From: WTAW01 sp964406575
GTDB lineage: Bacteria; Acidobacteriota; Aminicenantia; Aminicenantales; Aminicenantaceae
Length of the DNA: 33,889 bases
Assembly: GCA_964406575.1 (NCBI GenBank)
Contig: CAYOSH010000040.1
Location: 1-33,889 of the forward strand
Direction: 5' to 3'
Positions 23,880 through 31,656 of this stretch are shown in pieces (position 1 is the first letter of the stretch; each line of letters begins with the position of its first letter). Under the pieces are notes generated by a model that was not told the origin of the DNA, ran no database searches, and saw only the letters and a list, made by a program, of their open reading frames with translations. The position numbers and the translations under genes were made by a program.

Positions 23880-24600
23880 CCTCAACTCCTGTCCTATAGA
23901 GTGTATGCAAAGCATTCTCGGTTATTTCTTCTTTTGAGCCCACAAATTCGATTTGTCCCTCTTTGAGAAGTACAACCCTATCGGATACTGCACGCATCAG
24001 ATGGATATCATGGGTTACGATCACAGCCGTTGCACACACTCTTTTTTTGAATTTATGGATCAATTCGACCACCATTTCCACATTGGCTTCATCCAGGCCC
24101 ATTGTGGGTTCATCGTAAAATATATAACATGGCTGCTGCACCATAGCTCTGGCTATGGCGATCCTTTTCATCATCCCTCCGCTCAACTCTTCGGGGAACT
24201 TATCCAGAACTCCTCTGTCCAATCTGACAAACTGCACCGCATTCAGGACTTCCTGAAAAATTTCCTCCTCTGAGAGCTGCGAGTGCATCCGGAGATACAA
24301 GCTGAGATTGTCCCGGACATTGAGATAATCAAAAAGAGCATTGTCTTGAAAGACAAAGGCGATTTTCTTTTGGAAAGCGATGAATTTCCTCTTCGGCATG
24401 GATAGGACATCGACTCCATCATACCGGACAATTCCTGAATCCGGTTCAACCAGCCTCACGAGTGACTTGATAAAAACAGTCTTTCCCTGTCCGCTGGGGC
24501 CGAGGATAACCAGAGTATCGTTATCTTTGATGTCCAGGTTGATGCCCTTGAGAACGGTCATCCCGTTGAAATGTTTGGTGAGGTTTCTGACTTCTATCAT
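23872..24600 (-). CDS. mlaF: MlaF-like ABC transporter ATPase
   Basis: The 242-residue ATPase powers phospholipid movement between the membranes with MlaE and MlaD. Walker A is GPSGQGKT (34-41), where Gln replaces the usual Ser or Ala; the Q-loop region VFQDNALFDYLNVRDN, signature LSGGMMKR, Walker B YIFYDEPTMGLDE and the switch His in IVTHD are all present. The LFDYLNV and GMMKR variants are typical of the MlaF/TTG2A group. Its start overlaps the end of mlaE by four bases (ATGA), and mlaD overlaps its end, so translation is coupled. Direction of lipid transport cannot be decided from sequence. Confidence 0.92.
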   Translation of the reverse strand: MIEVRNLTKHFNGMTVLKGINLDIKDNDTLVILGPSGQGKTVFIKSLVRLVEPDSGIVRYDGVDVLSMPKRKFIAFQKKIAFVFQDNALFDYLNVRDNLSLYLRMHSQLSEEEIFQEVLNAVQFVRLDRGVLDKFPEELSGGMMKRIAIARAMVQQPCYIFYDEPTMGLDEANVEMVVELIHKFKKRVCATAVIVTHDIHLMRAVSDRVVLLKEGQIEFVGSKEEITENALHTLYRTGVEDV

Positions 24601-25382
24601 AAAAGTATCCTCGCGAGATAATAGTCAAAAAACACGATGAGAATAGCAGCGGTCACAACGGCATTCGTCGATGCTCTCCCCACACCCAAGGCTCCGCCAT
24701 GAGTTCTTTTCCCAAAATAGCTGCCAACGAGGGCAATGAAGAAACCGTTAAAGGCTGGCTTGATTAGATTTCCGAAATAGAATTCAAAAACGCGATAATT
24801 CATATGCAAGCCAACAACAAATTCTTTTGGTGAAATCCAACCTGTGGCTATGGATGCAATAAAAAAAACGGTGAACATAGCTAGAAGATTGGCAAAAATT
24901 GTGATGACCGGCAGCATGACCACCCCAGCCAGAACCCGCGGCATGACCAAAAAACCAACAGGATCCAGAGACATTGTCTCTAACGCCTCGACCTGTTCTG
25001 AGATCTTCATGCTCCCCAATTCTGCGGCCAAAGAGGCTCCCAGCTTTCCAGCCAGAACCAAAGATAATATGATCGGACACAGTTCGATAATCGTGCTCTT
25101 AAAAATGACGTTGATCACATAAGTCCTGGGGATCAGTGCTGATGACTGATACTGTCCCTGAATCATGGCGCCCAGCCCGACAAAAACAGAAATCACTATG
25201 GCGATCGGGAGTGTTTTGACGAGAAAGACATAAATCTGTTCGCTCACCTGCCTCCGGTAAAACCAGATTTGGGGCAATGCTTGAATTGTGTCTAAGGTGA
25301 GCTGCCATGCCTCATAGACAGCCGTAAAGAAATCGATCGTCCTGTCCCCAAGGTGCTCAAGAAAAATTCTGGACCGTGTCAT
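24597..25382 (-). CDS. mlaE: MlaE-like permease
   Basis: A 261-residue inner-membrane permease of the MlaE/YrbE/TTG2B family. It shows the conserved core ELGSMKISEQVEALETMSLDPVGFLVMPRVLAGVVMLPVIT, the EQ loop that contacts the ATPase, and five to six membrane segments. The N-terminal amphipathic stretch (FFTAVYEAWQLTLDTIQALPQI) matches the interfacial helix of the family. It is the first gene of an mlaE-mlaF-mlaD operon; mlaC (periplasmic carrier), mlaB (STAS) and mlaA are not adjacent, as in many non-proteobacterial diderms. SD is weak. Confidence 0.92.
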   Translation of the reverse strand: MTRSRIFLEHLGDRTIDFFTAVYEAWQLTLDTIQALPQIWFYRRQVSEQIYVFLVKTLPIAIVISVFVGLGAMIQGQYQSSALIPRTYVINVIFKSTIIELCPIILSLVLAGKLGASLAAELGSMKISEQVEALETMSLDPVGFLVMPRVLAGVVMLPVITIFANLLAMFTVFFIASIATGWISPKEFVVGLHMNYRVFEFYFGNLIKPAFNGFFIALVGSYFGKRTHGGALGVGRASTNAVVTAAILIVFFDYYLARILL

Positions 25383-25407
25383 TGGCTCTGTCCCTAAATA
25401 GAAACCT

Positions 25408-25413
25408 ATTCTA
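25408..25413 (-). promoter_or_regulatory. Possible -10 box of the mlaEFD operon
   Basis: TAGAAT on the minus strand lies about 26 bases upstream of the mlaE start in an AT-rich gap. The corresponding -35 is poor (TTTTAA at 17 bases). Confidence 0.25.
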
Positions 25414-25558
25414 ATCGAAACACATCTGTATTAAAAGTGAAAGCAGGAATCAAAAAGCATGAGGGATAAGATAAACACCGAAAGAGTTGCATAGGAAAGA
25501 GCTTTACTTTATGATTGTCACGGAATCAGTAGCAAACCAAATCTAACACAAGTCAAAG

Positions 25559-25576
25559 ATGAACCTCGTGGTTCAT
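25559..25576. repeat. Short perfect hairpin upstream of the cupin gene
   Basis: ATGAACC-TCGT-GGTTCAT: a 7-bp perfect stem with a 4-base loop, about 72 bases before the cupin start and on the leader side. It could be an operator or an mRNA hairpin. The surrounding gap 25383-25648 holds no gene I can support; the frame open from 25559 lacks an RBS. Confidence 0.35.
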
Positions 25577-25648
25577 ATAGTCAAGGACTGTGAGAATCAA
25601 GGCAAAACATTCACAAAGATCGAATCAGATATAAGAAGGAGGATAGTC

Positions 25649-26008
25649 ATGCCCCATATTCAGGCAAAACAAAACACGAATCTGCCGTCTTACCTTACTC
25701 TAAAGATCTCTCCCGTGGATGCCATACCCGAGGAATCCCACATCTGTGATTACGGTGTGGACACTCTAACTGCGGGAGCGTCATCGGAGAAACATTTCCA
25801 CGACTGCGACGTGTGGTGGATCATTGTCAATGGCCTGGCGCGTGTCCACGACAGCGGGAATGAAATCGAGGTCGGTCCTGGTGATATGGTCTATACTCCA
25901 GCAGGCGATAATCACAGGATCGAGGGGATCACTATGGTCACCTACGTCTGGCTCGAAGGTCCTCTCAAAGGTCAAAAACGCAAAGGCCAGCTCTTTACCG
26001 AGAGCTGA
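25649..26008 (+). CDS. Small cupin-domain protein
   Basis: AAGGAGGA at 25636-25643 selects the ATG at 25649, giving 119 residues. The single cupin barrel shows both motifs: KHFHDCDVWWIIVNGLARVHD (H49, H51) and PGDMVYTPAGDNHRIEG (H89), a probable divalent-metal site. Such proteins are cytoplasmic sugar- or acid-binding enzymes or isomerases; a KdgF-like role, linearising uronates released by polysaccharide lyases, is one family option. It precedes the heparinase-like lyase by about 115 bases in the same direction, which is consistent with glycan use but does not prove it. Fold secure, function uncertain. Confidence 0.82.
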   Translation: MPHIQAKQNTNLPSYLTLKISPVDAIPEESHICDYGVDTLTAGASSEKHFHDCDVWWIIVNGLARVHDSGNEIEVGPGDMVYTPAGDNHRIEGITMVTYVWLEGPLKGQKRKGQLFTES

Positions 26009-26124
26009 GGACCGATAAGAACGATCTCTATGAAGTGAAAGGTATCCTCAGTTTTGACTTTCTCCCATATGGGATTTCATAATATGGAGGGCAATGGATT
26101 AATCGGTCAAAAACTTTTTTCGCT

Positions 26125-28422
26125 ATGATATGTTTTCTTTGTCTTTTTCTATTTACGATCGTTTGTGTTTGGCCTCTAGAGAAAACCTCCCGTGCCAAGT
26201 ATTTGGCTTATGCACATCGAGCGGCAGACTCGGTCTGGACAAACTACTACAGTTTGATCGCTCGATGGAAGGAAAGCCTTGATCCTGAAAATGTGTTCGG
26301 ATACAGGCCACCGGGGGGCCTCCTGGAAACGGCTGTGATCTACGCCTTTTTATCCGCAAAAGAGAACAATCTAGAAATTGCCGAGCGGTCAAAAAAAATC
26401 CTGCTCACCTATGGAGATTTCCGCTCTTTGTATCCCCAATGGGCCGTCGAACTGCGTCCGGACTACGACAAAAGGCCACCCGTTTTGCCAGATTTTTTCA
26501 CCGCCATGAGATATATCAGAGCGTATAACCTGCTCCAAGGTCAAAATCTCTTCACGCAAGGAGAAAAACAAAAGATCGAAAACAATATCGCCGAAAGCAT
26601 GGAGTACCTCCTGCGCACGCAGGAATGGGGACCGATGAACCGGGCAGCGCTTCGGGCCGAATCCTTGGCATGGGCAGTCCGTGCACTCCCCGACCATCCG
26701 GATGCCAGAATATGGGAGATGCAGAGAAAGGCCATCGGGGACGACAACTGGGGAAACTGGCAGATAGAAGACGCCACGATCTACCATGGCGTTTGGCTCT
26801 ATGCCCTCTGCGGATATGCAGATGCCATGGAACAACTCAGGGAACTCTTCAAGACACCAGAAATGTATTATTATGCCCATTACTTTCTGAACCTGATGTG
26901 CCCAGACGGGATGATTCCCGATTTTGGCGATGCCAACTGGCAGTCCAACTGGAATCGATTTCTTGTTTTTTTCGAAACAGCGGCCGCACAATATCATGAC
27001 CCTCAATTGAAATGGGCTGCATCGACAATTGCCAGAACATTCATAAATTTTTCTGCTACTGATCCCAGTGTTGGGCTGGGCTATATGCTGCTCGATTGCT
27101 ACCGCTGGTCCGATGATGGTATCCCCGCAATCCCGCCAAATAGTCTATCCACGGAAGTTATGGAAGATGTTCAGGGGAAGAAGATCGTGTTCCGGAACGG
27201 CTGGGATGACCGGGCAACATATCTTCTTCTCAATTACAGGGATGAAGGCGATGGGGGATTGAATTTCAGGGACTACCTGAGAGACACCATCCCCGTCGAA
27301 GAAGAAAAAATGACCCACGGGCACTCGGATGAAAACAGCATAGTGCTCCTCATGTCGGGGGGTTCGGTGTTGCTCCATGATGGAGGTTACAGAGATTACA
27401 TGCCCAGCGGCCCTTTTGGTGCCTACCGTCAGGACTATTTCCACAACCGGCTTTGTGTACGGACTGAGAAAATCTGGTTGGGCCAAGAAGTGGGGCAGCA
27501 CCGGTACAGTGTCCATGAGGCTGTTCCTGGACAGTCGGTTCTCGATTTCCTCCACAACGCCGGCTCCTACCGGATCGTGCGCACACAAAAAGTGGACTTT
27601 CTGACACTGCCGGATTTTGACTACAGCCGGACACGCCTCACAGATGACAACATGGGATATGAATGGGACCGGATCATCACCTACATCAAAGAAATCGGAA
27701 CTTTTGTCGTGTTCGATATATTCAAAGCGCACAAAGAGGAATACTTCACCCTGACAAACCTCTGGCACTCACGATTGATCACGGCACAGGGAGAACACTG
27801 GTACGACACTGTTTACGACCAGATCCAAAAAAATAACCTATCCACGGATTTTCGTCTGGCTATCGTCTTCCCCTTGACCCATTACCGCTTAGAGGGCACG
27901 GAGACGCAAATGAGGCATTACCAGGACGAAGTGCTTATTCACCAGACTACAGCACAACACTTCGAACTCGGAGAGACAGTGGGATTCATCACCATCTTGA
28001 TCCCCCACGAAGCCACAGTTCCCGCACAGAGTCTTGCGAATATGATCCAACTCCTCCCTTTGGATAATCCCAAAAAAGGACTGGGCGTGAAAATAGCTAA
28101 TGGTGATCGAACCTACTGTGTGGGCGTAAAAAATGACTTGCGCATGGATATAACCCGGGATTGGAGGCGTCCGCGCTACACATATGAATCGGGCAAAATT
28201 CGTTTGGGCGGAATGGAGACCAACGGAGATTTCATCTTCTACTCCATGCGGGGAAGCGCACTGGACTACACGATCGTCAATCTGACCAGAGCTGTATTCG
28301 AGGACAGGATTCTTGTGGACCCCAGTCCGTCTTTCTTTGGACTGGCTTTCGATGGGAGTCCGCCGGATCGAACAGGGATTGGTAAACTGCGCTATTGGCG
28401 AGACACGATAGACATAAAATAA
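26125..28422 (+). CDS. Exported heparinase II/III-like polysaccharide lyase
   Basis: A roughly 765-residue protein with the lyase architecture of the heparinase II/III family: an N-terminal alpha/alpha toroid (about 25-335) and a C-terminal beta-sandwich. The family signature is present: THGHSDENSIVLLMSGGSVL (H398, H400, D402) followed by HDGGY and YFHNRLCV (H440, N441). Such enzymes cleave uronic-acid polysaccharides by beta-elimination. Start choice is open. The only ATG is at 26125, without an SD and giving MICFLCLFLF, which lacks basic residues. Reading from ATT at 26098 adds NRSKTFFA, making a proper signal peptide, and GGAGGG stands six bases before it. I keep the ATG coordinate but favour the ATT start. 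Substrate not predictable. Confidence 0.82.
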   Translation: MICFLCLFLFTIVCVWPLEKTSRAKYLAYAHRAADSVWTNYYSLIARWKESLDPENVFGYRPPGGLLETAVIYAFLSAKENNLEIAERSKKILLTYGDFRSLYPQWAVELRPDYDKRPPVLPDFFTAMRYIRAYNLLQGQNLFTQGEKQKIENNIAESMEYLLRTQEWGPMNRAALRAESLAWAVRALPDHPDARIWEMQRKAIGDDNWGNWQIEDATIYHGVWLYALCGYADAMEQLRELFKTPEMYYYAHYFLNLMCPDGMIPDFGDANWQSNWNRFLVFFETAAAQYHDPQLKWAASTIARTFINFSATDPSVGLGYMLLDCYRWSDDGIPAIPPNSLSTEVMEDVQGKKIVFRNGWDDRATYLLLNYRDEGDGGLNFRDYLRDTIPVEEEKMTHGHSDENSIVLLMSGGSVLLHDGGYRDYMPSGPFGAYRQDYFHNRLCVRTEKIWLGQEVGQHRYSVHEAVPGQSVLDFLHNAGSYRIVRTQKVDFLTLPDFDYSRTRLTDDNMGYEWDRIITYIKEIGTFVVFDIFKAHKEEYFTLTNLWHSRLITAQGEHWYDTVYDQIQKNNLSTDFRLAIVFPLTHYRLEGTETQMRHYQDEVLIHQTTAQHFELGETVGFITILIPHEATVPAQSLANMIQLLPLDNPKKGLGVKIANGDRTYCVGVKNDLRMDITRDWRRPRYTYESGKIRLGGMETNGDFIFYSMRGSALDYTIVNLTRAVFEDRILVDPSPSFFGLAFDGSPPDRTGIGKLRYWRDTIDIK

Positions 28423-28503
28423 GAGTTTAAACTTCTCGGGAACTCCAAAAATGGACAGAAGTTGTCTTCAATTCTGCCCAAAAAGCCATGCAGCGGAAAG
28501 TGA

Positions 28504-29022
28504 TCAACCACCGGACTGTTGCTTTTCGAAGGCTTTTTTCTGCAGGTCTTTAGCCTGGGCGATCAATTCCTGAAGCTTGTCCAGCACGATACGGACCTTG
28601 ATATTGACCAGCTTTCGTTTCCCTTCCTGTTGGGTTTGAAAATGCTTTTTGAGAAATCTCTCGATCTCCTCTTTTTCCAACCAGGCCCTCATGCTGTCAT
28701 CATTCTCAAGCTCGGATTTTAAATCCTCGAACGCCTGGCTCCTCGCGAGGATATGATGCTCCTCAAGCATCTCCGCCCGCCAATGGATAAACTCTCCAGA
28801 AGCATACTCTGGAAGAGTACCAAGAAGCTTCTTGGCATTCTTCAAAGCCTCATGGAAAAGTGACTCTGCCGACTTAACAAAATTCCGGGCTCTGTAATAG
28901 TCTGCAGAGTTAAATGTTGCGCTCTCCGCTAACAAGTTCTCAAAGCTTTTGATAGCAGCGGAGACATCTTCATAACTCTTGGAGACTTTAGGAAAAATTT
29001 GAATCTCAACGAATTTGTTCAT
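28504..29022 (-). CDS. Hypothetical helical protein, 172 residues
   Basis: I do not recognise this protein. It is cytoplasmic by composition and nearly all helical. Visible segments are DVSAAIKSFENLLAESATF, YYRARNFVKSAESLFHEALK and, near the C-terminus, a charged coiled coil (KLVNIKVRIVLDKLQELIAQ and AKDLQKKAFEKQQ). No Cys or nucleotide-binding motif occurs. Two copies of an S-A-E-S-L/A-x-F-x-S pattern hint at an internal repeat. The ATG has only a weak SD (AAAGG). It is convergent with the lyase gene and separated from the DUF1295 gene by a 446-base gap holding a repeat. A real gene is likely from its length and codon structure, but function cannot be assigned. Confidence 0.65.
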   Translation of the reverse strand: MNKFVEIQIFPKVSKSYEDVSAAIKSFENLLAESATFNSADYYRARNFVKSAESLFHEALKNAKKLLGTLPEYASGEFIHWRAEMLEEHHILARSQAFEDLKSELENDDSMRAWLEKEEIERFLKKHFQTQQEGKRKLVNIKVRIVLDKLQELIAQAKDLQKKAFEKQQSGG

Positions 29023-29158
29023 AAAGAAACCTTTGTGCCGATCTAAAATCTAATCTTTTTCGATTCGCGCCAAAAATACAGGCACTCCTGATGCCCTGCA
29101 AACTGCAACATTTATACCACAGCCTTCCCTCCCTGTCAAAAAATTGGAAAACAGACTT

Positions 29159-29323
29159 AGCATCCTTATTTCCGTGATAAGCGCATTAGACGCAAAAAAG
29201 AGCGAGACACTGTCCTTGTGAGTCGGATGGTGGTGGGTGGGGGGGTGTATTCGACGAATATGGACTGTGACTCGCTCCTGCTATGATCATTTGACTTGAG
29301 AGCATCACGGAAATAAGGATGCT
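29159..29323. repeat. 165-bp hairpin element with perfect 20-bp inverted ends
   Basis: AGCATCCTTATTTCCGTGAT (29159-29178) and its exact complement (29304-29323) bound the element. A second inner pair, GAGCGAGACACTGTCC (29200-29215) against the complement of 29262-29277, matches 14 of 16. The central loop (29216-29261) carries a G-rich run with tracts GG, GG, GG, GGG and GGGGGGG. Near-direct repeats AAAACAGACTT (29148-29158) and AAAACAGATTT (29328-29338) flank it, the right one four bases off the arm. The right arm matches 19-78 in inverse orientation, so it is dispersed. The rest of the gap 29023-29468 shows nothing I can support. Confidence 0.75.
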
Positions 29324-29468
29324 TCCGAAAACAGATTTGCACCACAAGTATATCCGATACCTTGCCTGAATGCTTGTAGTGTCATGGAATGCTCCGATGG
29401 TGAGGGGGAAGAATCTGTATAGGACGCTCGGGAGGTCACTCTTCACAGTCTTGGAAAGGTTCAACGGA

Positions 29469-30260
29469 TCATCGAGGATTGTCAGTTTTTTTAGGAAACC
29501 AGGGGAAAAAGGCATTCGTCCGTTTGGAGTAAGCTTCATATTCCTTATTTCCTATGTATTTTTTCTCTAACAGCGTCACTCCAGAGACACGAAGCAGCAA
29601 AAATGTAAGCGCAAGGGGGCTGACAATAGCCACCCAACCATTGTGCACGGAGAGGGCGAGAAGGAAGATCCCCCACCACATGAGCGACTCTCCGAAATAG
29701 TTGGGATGACGGGTGTATTTCCACAATCCTGTTGTTATAATCATTCCCTTATTCTCTGGCCTCTGCTTAAACCGTTTCAACTGAAAATCCCCACCGGCTT
29801 CAAAAACAAATCCTGCACTCCACACTGCGATTCCGACAAAGTCAATCGCTGTCAGATCAGGTCTGTCAGAAAAATTGACAAGGAGCAAAGGTGTGGCGAT
29901 GACACATAGGAGTACTCCCTGAAGCATAAAAACCTGGAAATAACTCCTCAGCACAAACCAGCGCCCCCAATCTTGACGCCATTTAGCGTACCGAAAGTCT
30001 TCCCCTCTGCCCTTATTCCGGATGGCGATATGAGCAGCTAATCGTATTCCCCAGATAAGGATTAAGCCGGAGACAATGATTTGCCGGCTCGTCCGACCTT
30101 CTTTCAAGATAAATGTCAAAAGGGCGACTCCGATGAATCCCAGGCCCCAAGCTATGTCCACTATGGAGTTGTCCTTCTTCAGTAGAGCCAACAGAAAAAC
30201 CGCCGTCATGAACAGAAAAATGGCAATGACCGATTGGAGAACAAATGGGCCCATCATCAC
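29469..30260 (-). CDS. DUF1295 membrane protein (steroid reductase/ICMT-like)
   Basis: A 263-residue integral membrane protein of the DUF1295 family, related to 3-oxo-5-alpha-steroid 4-dehydrogenases and isoprenylcysteine methyltransferases. The signature GLWKYTRHPNYFGE is at about 178-191, with DIAWGLGF (about 35-42) and DWGRWF earlier and NAFFPWFPKK at the C-terminus. About seven hydrophobic segments are visible. The start is GTG at 30260 or ATG at 30257/30254; AGAGGAG six bases before the GTG favours the first. It is the last gene of a run S46 peptidase-galE-DUF3795-DUF1295 with 16-22-base gaps. A NADPH-dependent lipid-modifying role is likely by family; substrate unknown. Confidence 0.87.
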   Translation of the reverse strand: MMMGPFVLQSVIAIFLFMTAVFLLALLKKDNSIVDIAWGLGFIGVALLTFILKEGRTSRQIIVSGLILIWGIRLAAHIAIRNKGRGEDFRYAKWRQDWGRWFVLRSYFQVFMLQGVLLCVIATPLLLVNFSDRPDLTAIDFVGIAVWSAGFVFEAGGDFQLKRFKQRPENKGMIITTGLWKYTRHPNYFGESLMWWGIFLLALSVHNGWVAIVSPLALTFLLLRVSGVTLLEKKYIGNKEYEAYSKRTNAFFPWFPKKTDNPR

Positions 30261-30282
30261 AAAACTCTCCTCTTACGAAGCT

Positions 30283-30633
30283 CTACCGTTGTATCTCCTC
30301 TCTTATCGCATCTAGTCTTTTCTTTGCGTCGGGGACCATGAGAAAGAACTCTTCAAGCCTGGTACAGGCATAATCACCGCAATGTGCGCAGTTCACAACA
30401 TTTTTCTCTTTCCCACATTTTCTTATTTCGCAGATCGTACAGTAGTTGAAAAGACGCGGACCTTCAGATATGCAGCCATCGCAGTTGATGTCCTCCGGTC
30501 GTATAGTCGCTTTGTATTCCTTCGACCAAAGTTTAGCGACTTCCGATCGTTTTGCGTTGTCGTCAGCTTGAGTTGCCTGAAAAGCGCCACACTCATGACA
30601 GAGAAGTCCGCACATTGAGATCATTTCTTTCAT
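30283..30633 (-). CDS. Cys-rich DUF3795 protein
   Basis: A 116-residue protein with the DUF3795 pattern: MCGLLCHECGAF at the N-terminus (C8, C12, C15), then NCDGC, a second cluster NYCTICEIRKCGKEKNVVNC and AHCGDYAC, in all about twelve cysteines, followed by a helical tail. The spacing suggests two zinc or Fe-S sites. No catalytic function is known for the family. GGAGG stands correctly before the ATG. It lies 22 bases upstream of the DUF1295 gene and 16 bases after galE, hence in the same operon. Confidence 0.85.
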   Translation of the reverse strand: MKEMISMCGLLCHECGAFQATQADDNAKRSEVAKLWSKEYKATIRPEDINCDGCISEGPRLFNYCTICEIRKCGKEKNVVNCAHCGDYACTRLEEFFLMVPDAKKRLDAIREEIQR

Positions 30634-30649
30634 TAAATCCTCCCTTCAT

Positions 30650-31639
30650 CTATTGGTCCCTGGGTGTATACCCGTCAGGATATTTGGAATGCCATTCCCA
30701 TGCGGAACGAATGATGCTCTCCAAAGTCTCGAATCTCGGTTTCCAACCCAGCTCATCCTTCGCCAACTGTGAGGATGCTACCAATCGGTCGGGATCACCC
30801 TCACGCCGGCCTGTGTATTCATAGGATATTGTTTTTCCCGAAATTTTTTTTAAGGTTTGAAGGACCTCCAAATTTGTGAATCCGACACCGTTCCCCAGGT
30901 TGTACTTTGCCTTCGGCCTCTTCTCGAGATTATCCAATCCGAGGATGTGGGCTTGGGCGATATCGATAACATGCAGATAATCGCGAACACACGTGCCGTC
31001 TTTTGTCTGGTAGTCAGAACCGAAGATGTAGAATTTGTCCCGCTGTCCAAGAGCCGTCGAGAGGATGATGGGGATCAAGTGCGATTCCTTTTTGTGAGCT
31101 TCTCCCAAAAGTTCCGATGCTCCAGCAGCATTAAAATACCGGAAGGAATTGAACTGCAATCCGTAAGCATAGTTGTACCAATCCAGGATCTTTTCAAACA
31201 TGAGCTTTGACTCCCCATAGGCATTGATCGGATTTACAGGGTGGTTTTCATCGATGGGAACATACAAGGGATTTCCGAAAAGAGCAGCGGTGGACGAAAA
31301 GATAATCCGGCTGCATCCGTTCTCTTTCATGACATCGAGGAGGACAAGTCCTTTAGCCACATTCGTCTCAAAAAAGAGCTGCGGGTGTTTCATCGAGAAC
31401 TCCACTGTGGCCTCTGCGGCAAAGTGCATGACTGTCTCGATTTGAAAATCATGAAAGATCCTGTCCAGAAGAAACCTATCCCCGATGTCTCCCAAATAGA
31501 ACGCAGCCTCAGGAAGAACGGCTTCTCTGTGCCCTTCCTGGAGGTGGTCGACAACGACAACTTCATGATCCAGCCTGATCAACTCTTCGACACAGATGGA
31601 TCCGATGTATCCGGCGCCACCAGTTACCAGAATTGCCAT
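30650..31639 (-). CDS. galE: UDP-glucose 4-epimerase
   Basis: A 329-residue extended short-chain dehydrogenase that interconverts UDP-glucose and UDP-galactose (or the N-acetyl forms). NAD-binding TGGAGYIGS (6-14), MHFAAEATVEFSM, the catalytic Ser/Thr in FSSTAALFG (115-122), the Y141xxxK145 dyad (YGESK), FRYFNAAGA and RDYLHVIDIA are all in place; length is standard. AAGGAG precedes the ATG. It is co-directional with, and 17 bases downstream of, the S46 peptidase gene. No other sugar-nucleotide genes are adjacent. Substrate range cannot be read reliably. Confidence 0.93.
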   Translation of the reverse strand: MAILVTGGAGYIGSICVEELIRLDHEVVVVDHLQEGHREAVLPEAAFYLGDIGDRFLLDRIFHDFQIETVMHFAAEATVEFSMKHPQLFFETNVAKGLVLLDVMKENGCSRIIFSSTAALFGNPLYVPIDENHPVNPINAYGESKLMFEKILDWYNYAYGLQFNSFRYFNAAGASELLGEAHKKESHLIPIILSTALGQRDKFYIFGSDYQTKDGTCVRDYLHVIDIAQAHILGLDNLEKRPKAKYNLGNGVGFTNLEVLQTLKKISGKTISYEYTGRREGDPDRLVASSQLAKDELGWKPRFETLESIIRSAWEWHSKYPDGYTPRDQ

Positions 31640-31656
31640 AACGGACTCCTTAAAGC

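Noticed and set aside
29148..29338. AAAACAGA(C/T)TT direct repeats as a target-site duplication of the hairpin element
   Set aside because: The right copy is four bases away from the arm and the two differ at one position, so it cannot be called a duplication without other copies for comparison.
29186..29539. 117-codon minus frame running from the DUF1295 gene end through the hairpin element
   Set aside because: It overlaps the DUF1295 coding end in another frame and passes through the palindrome and G-rich run; no RBS or family match.
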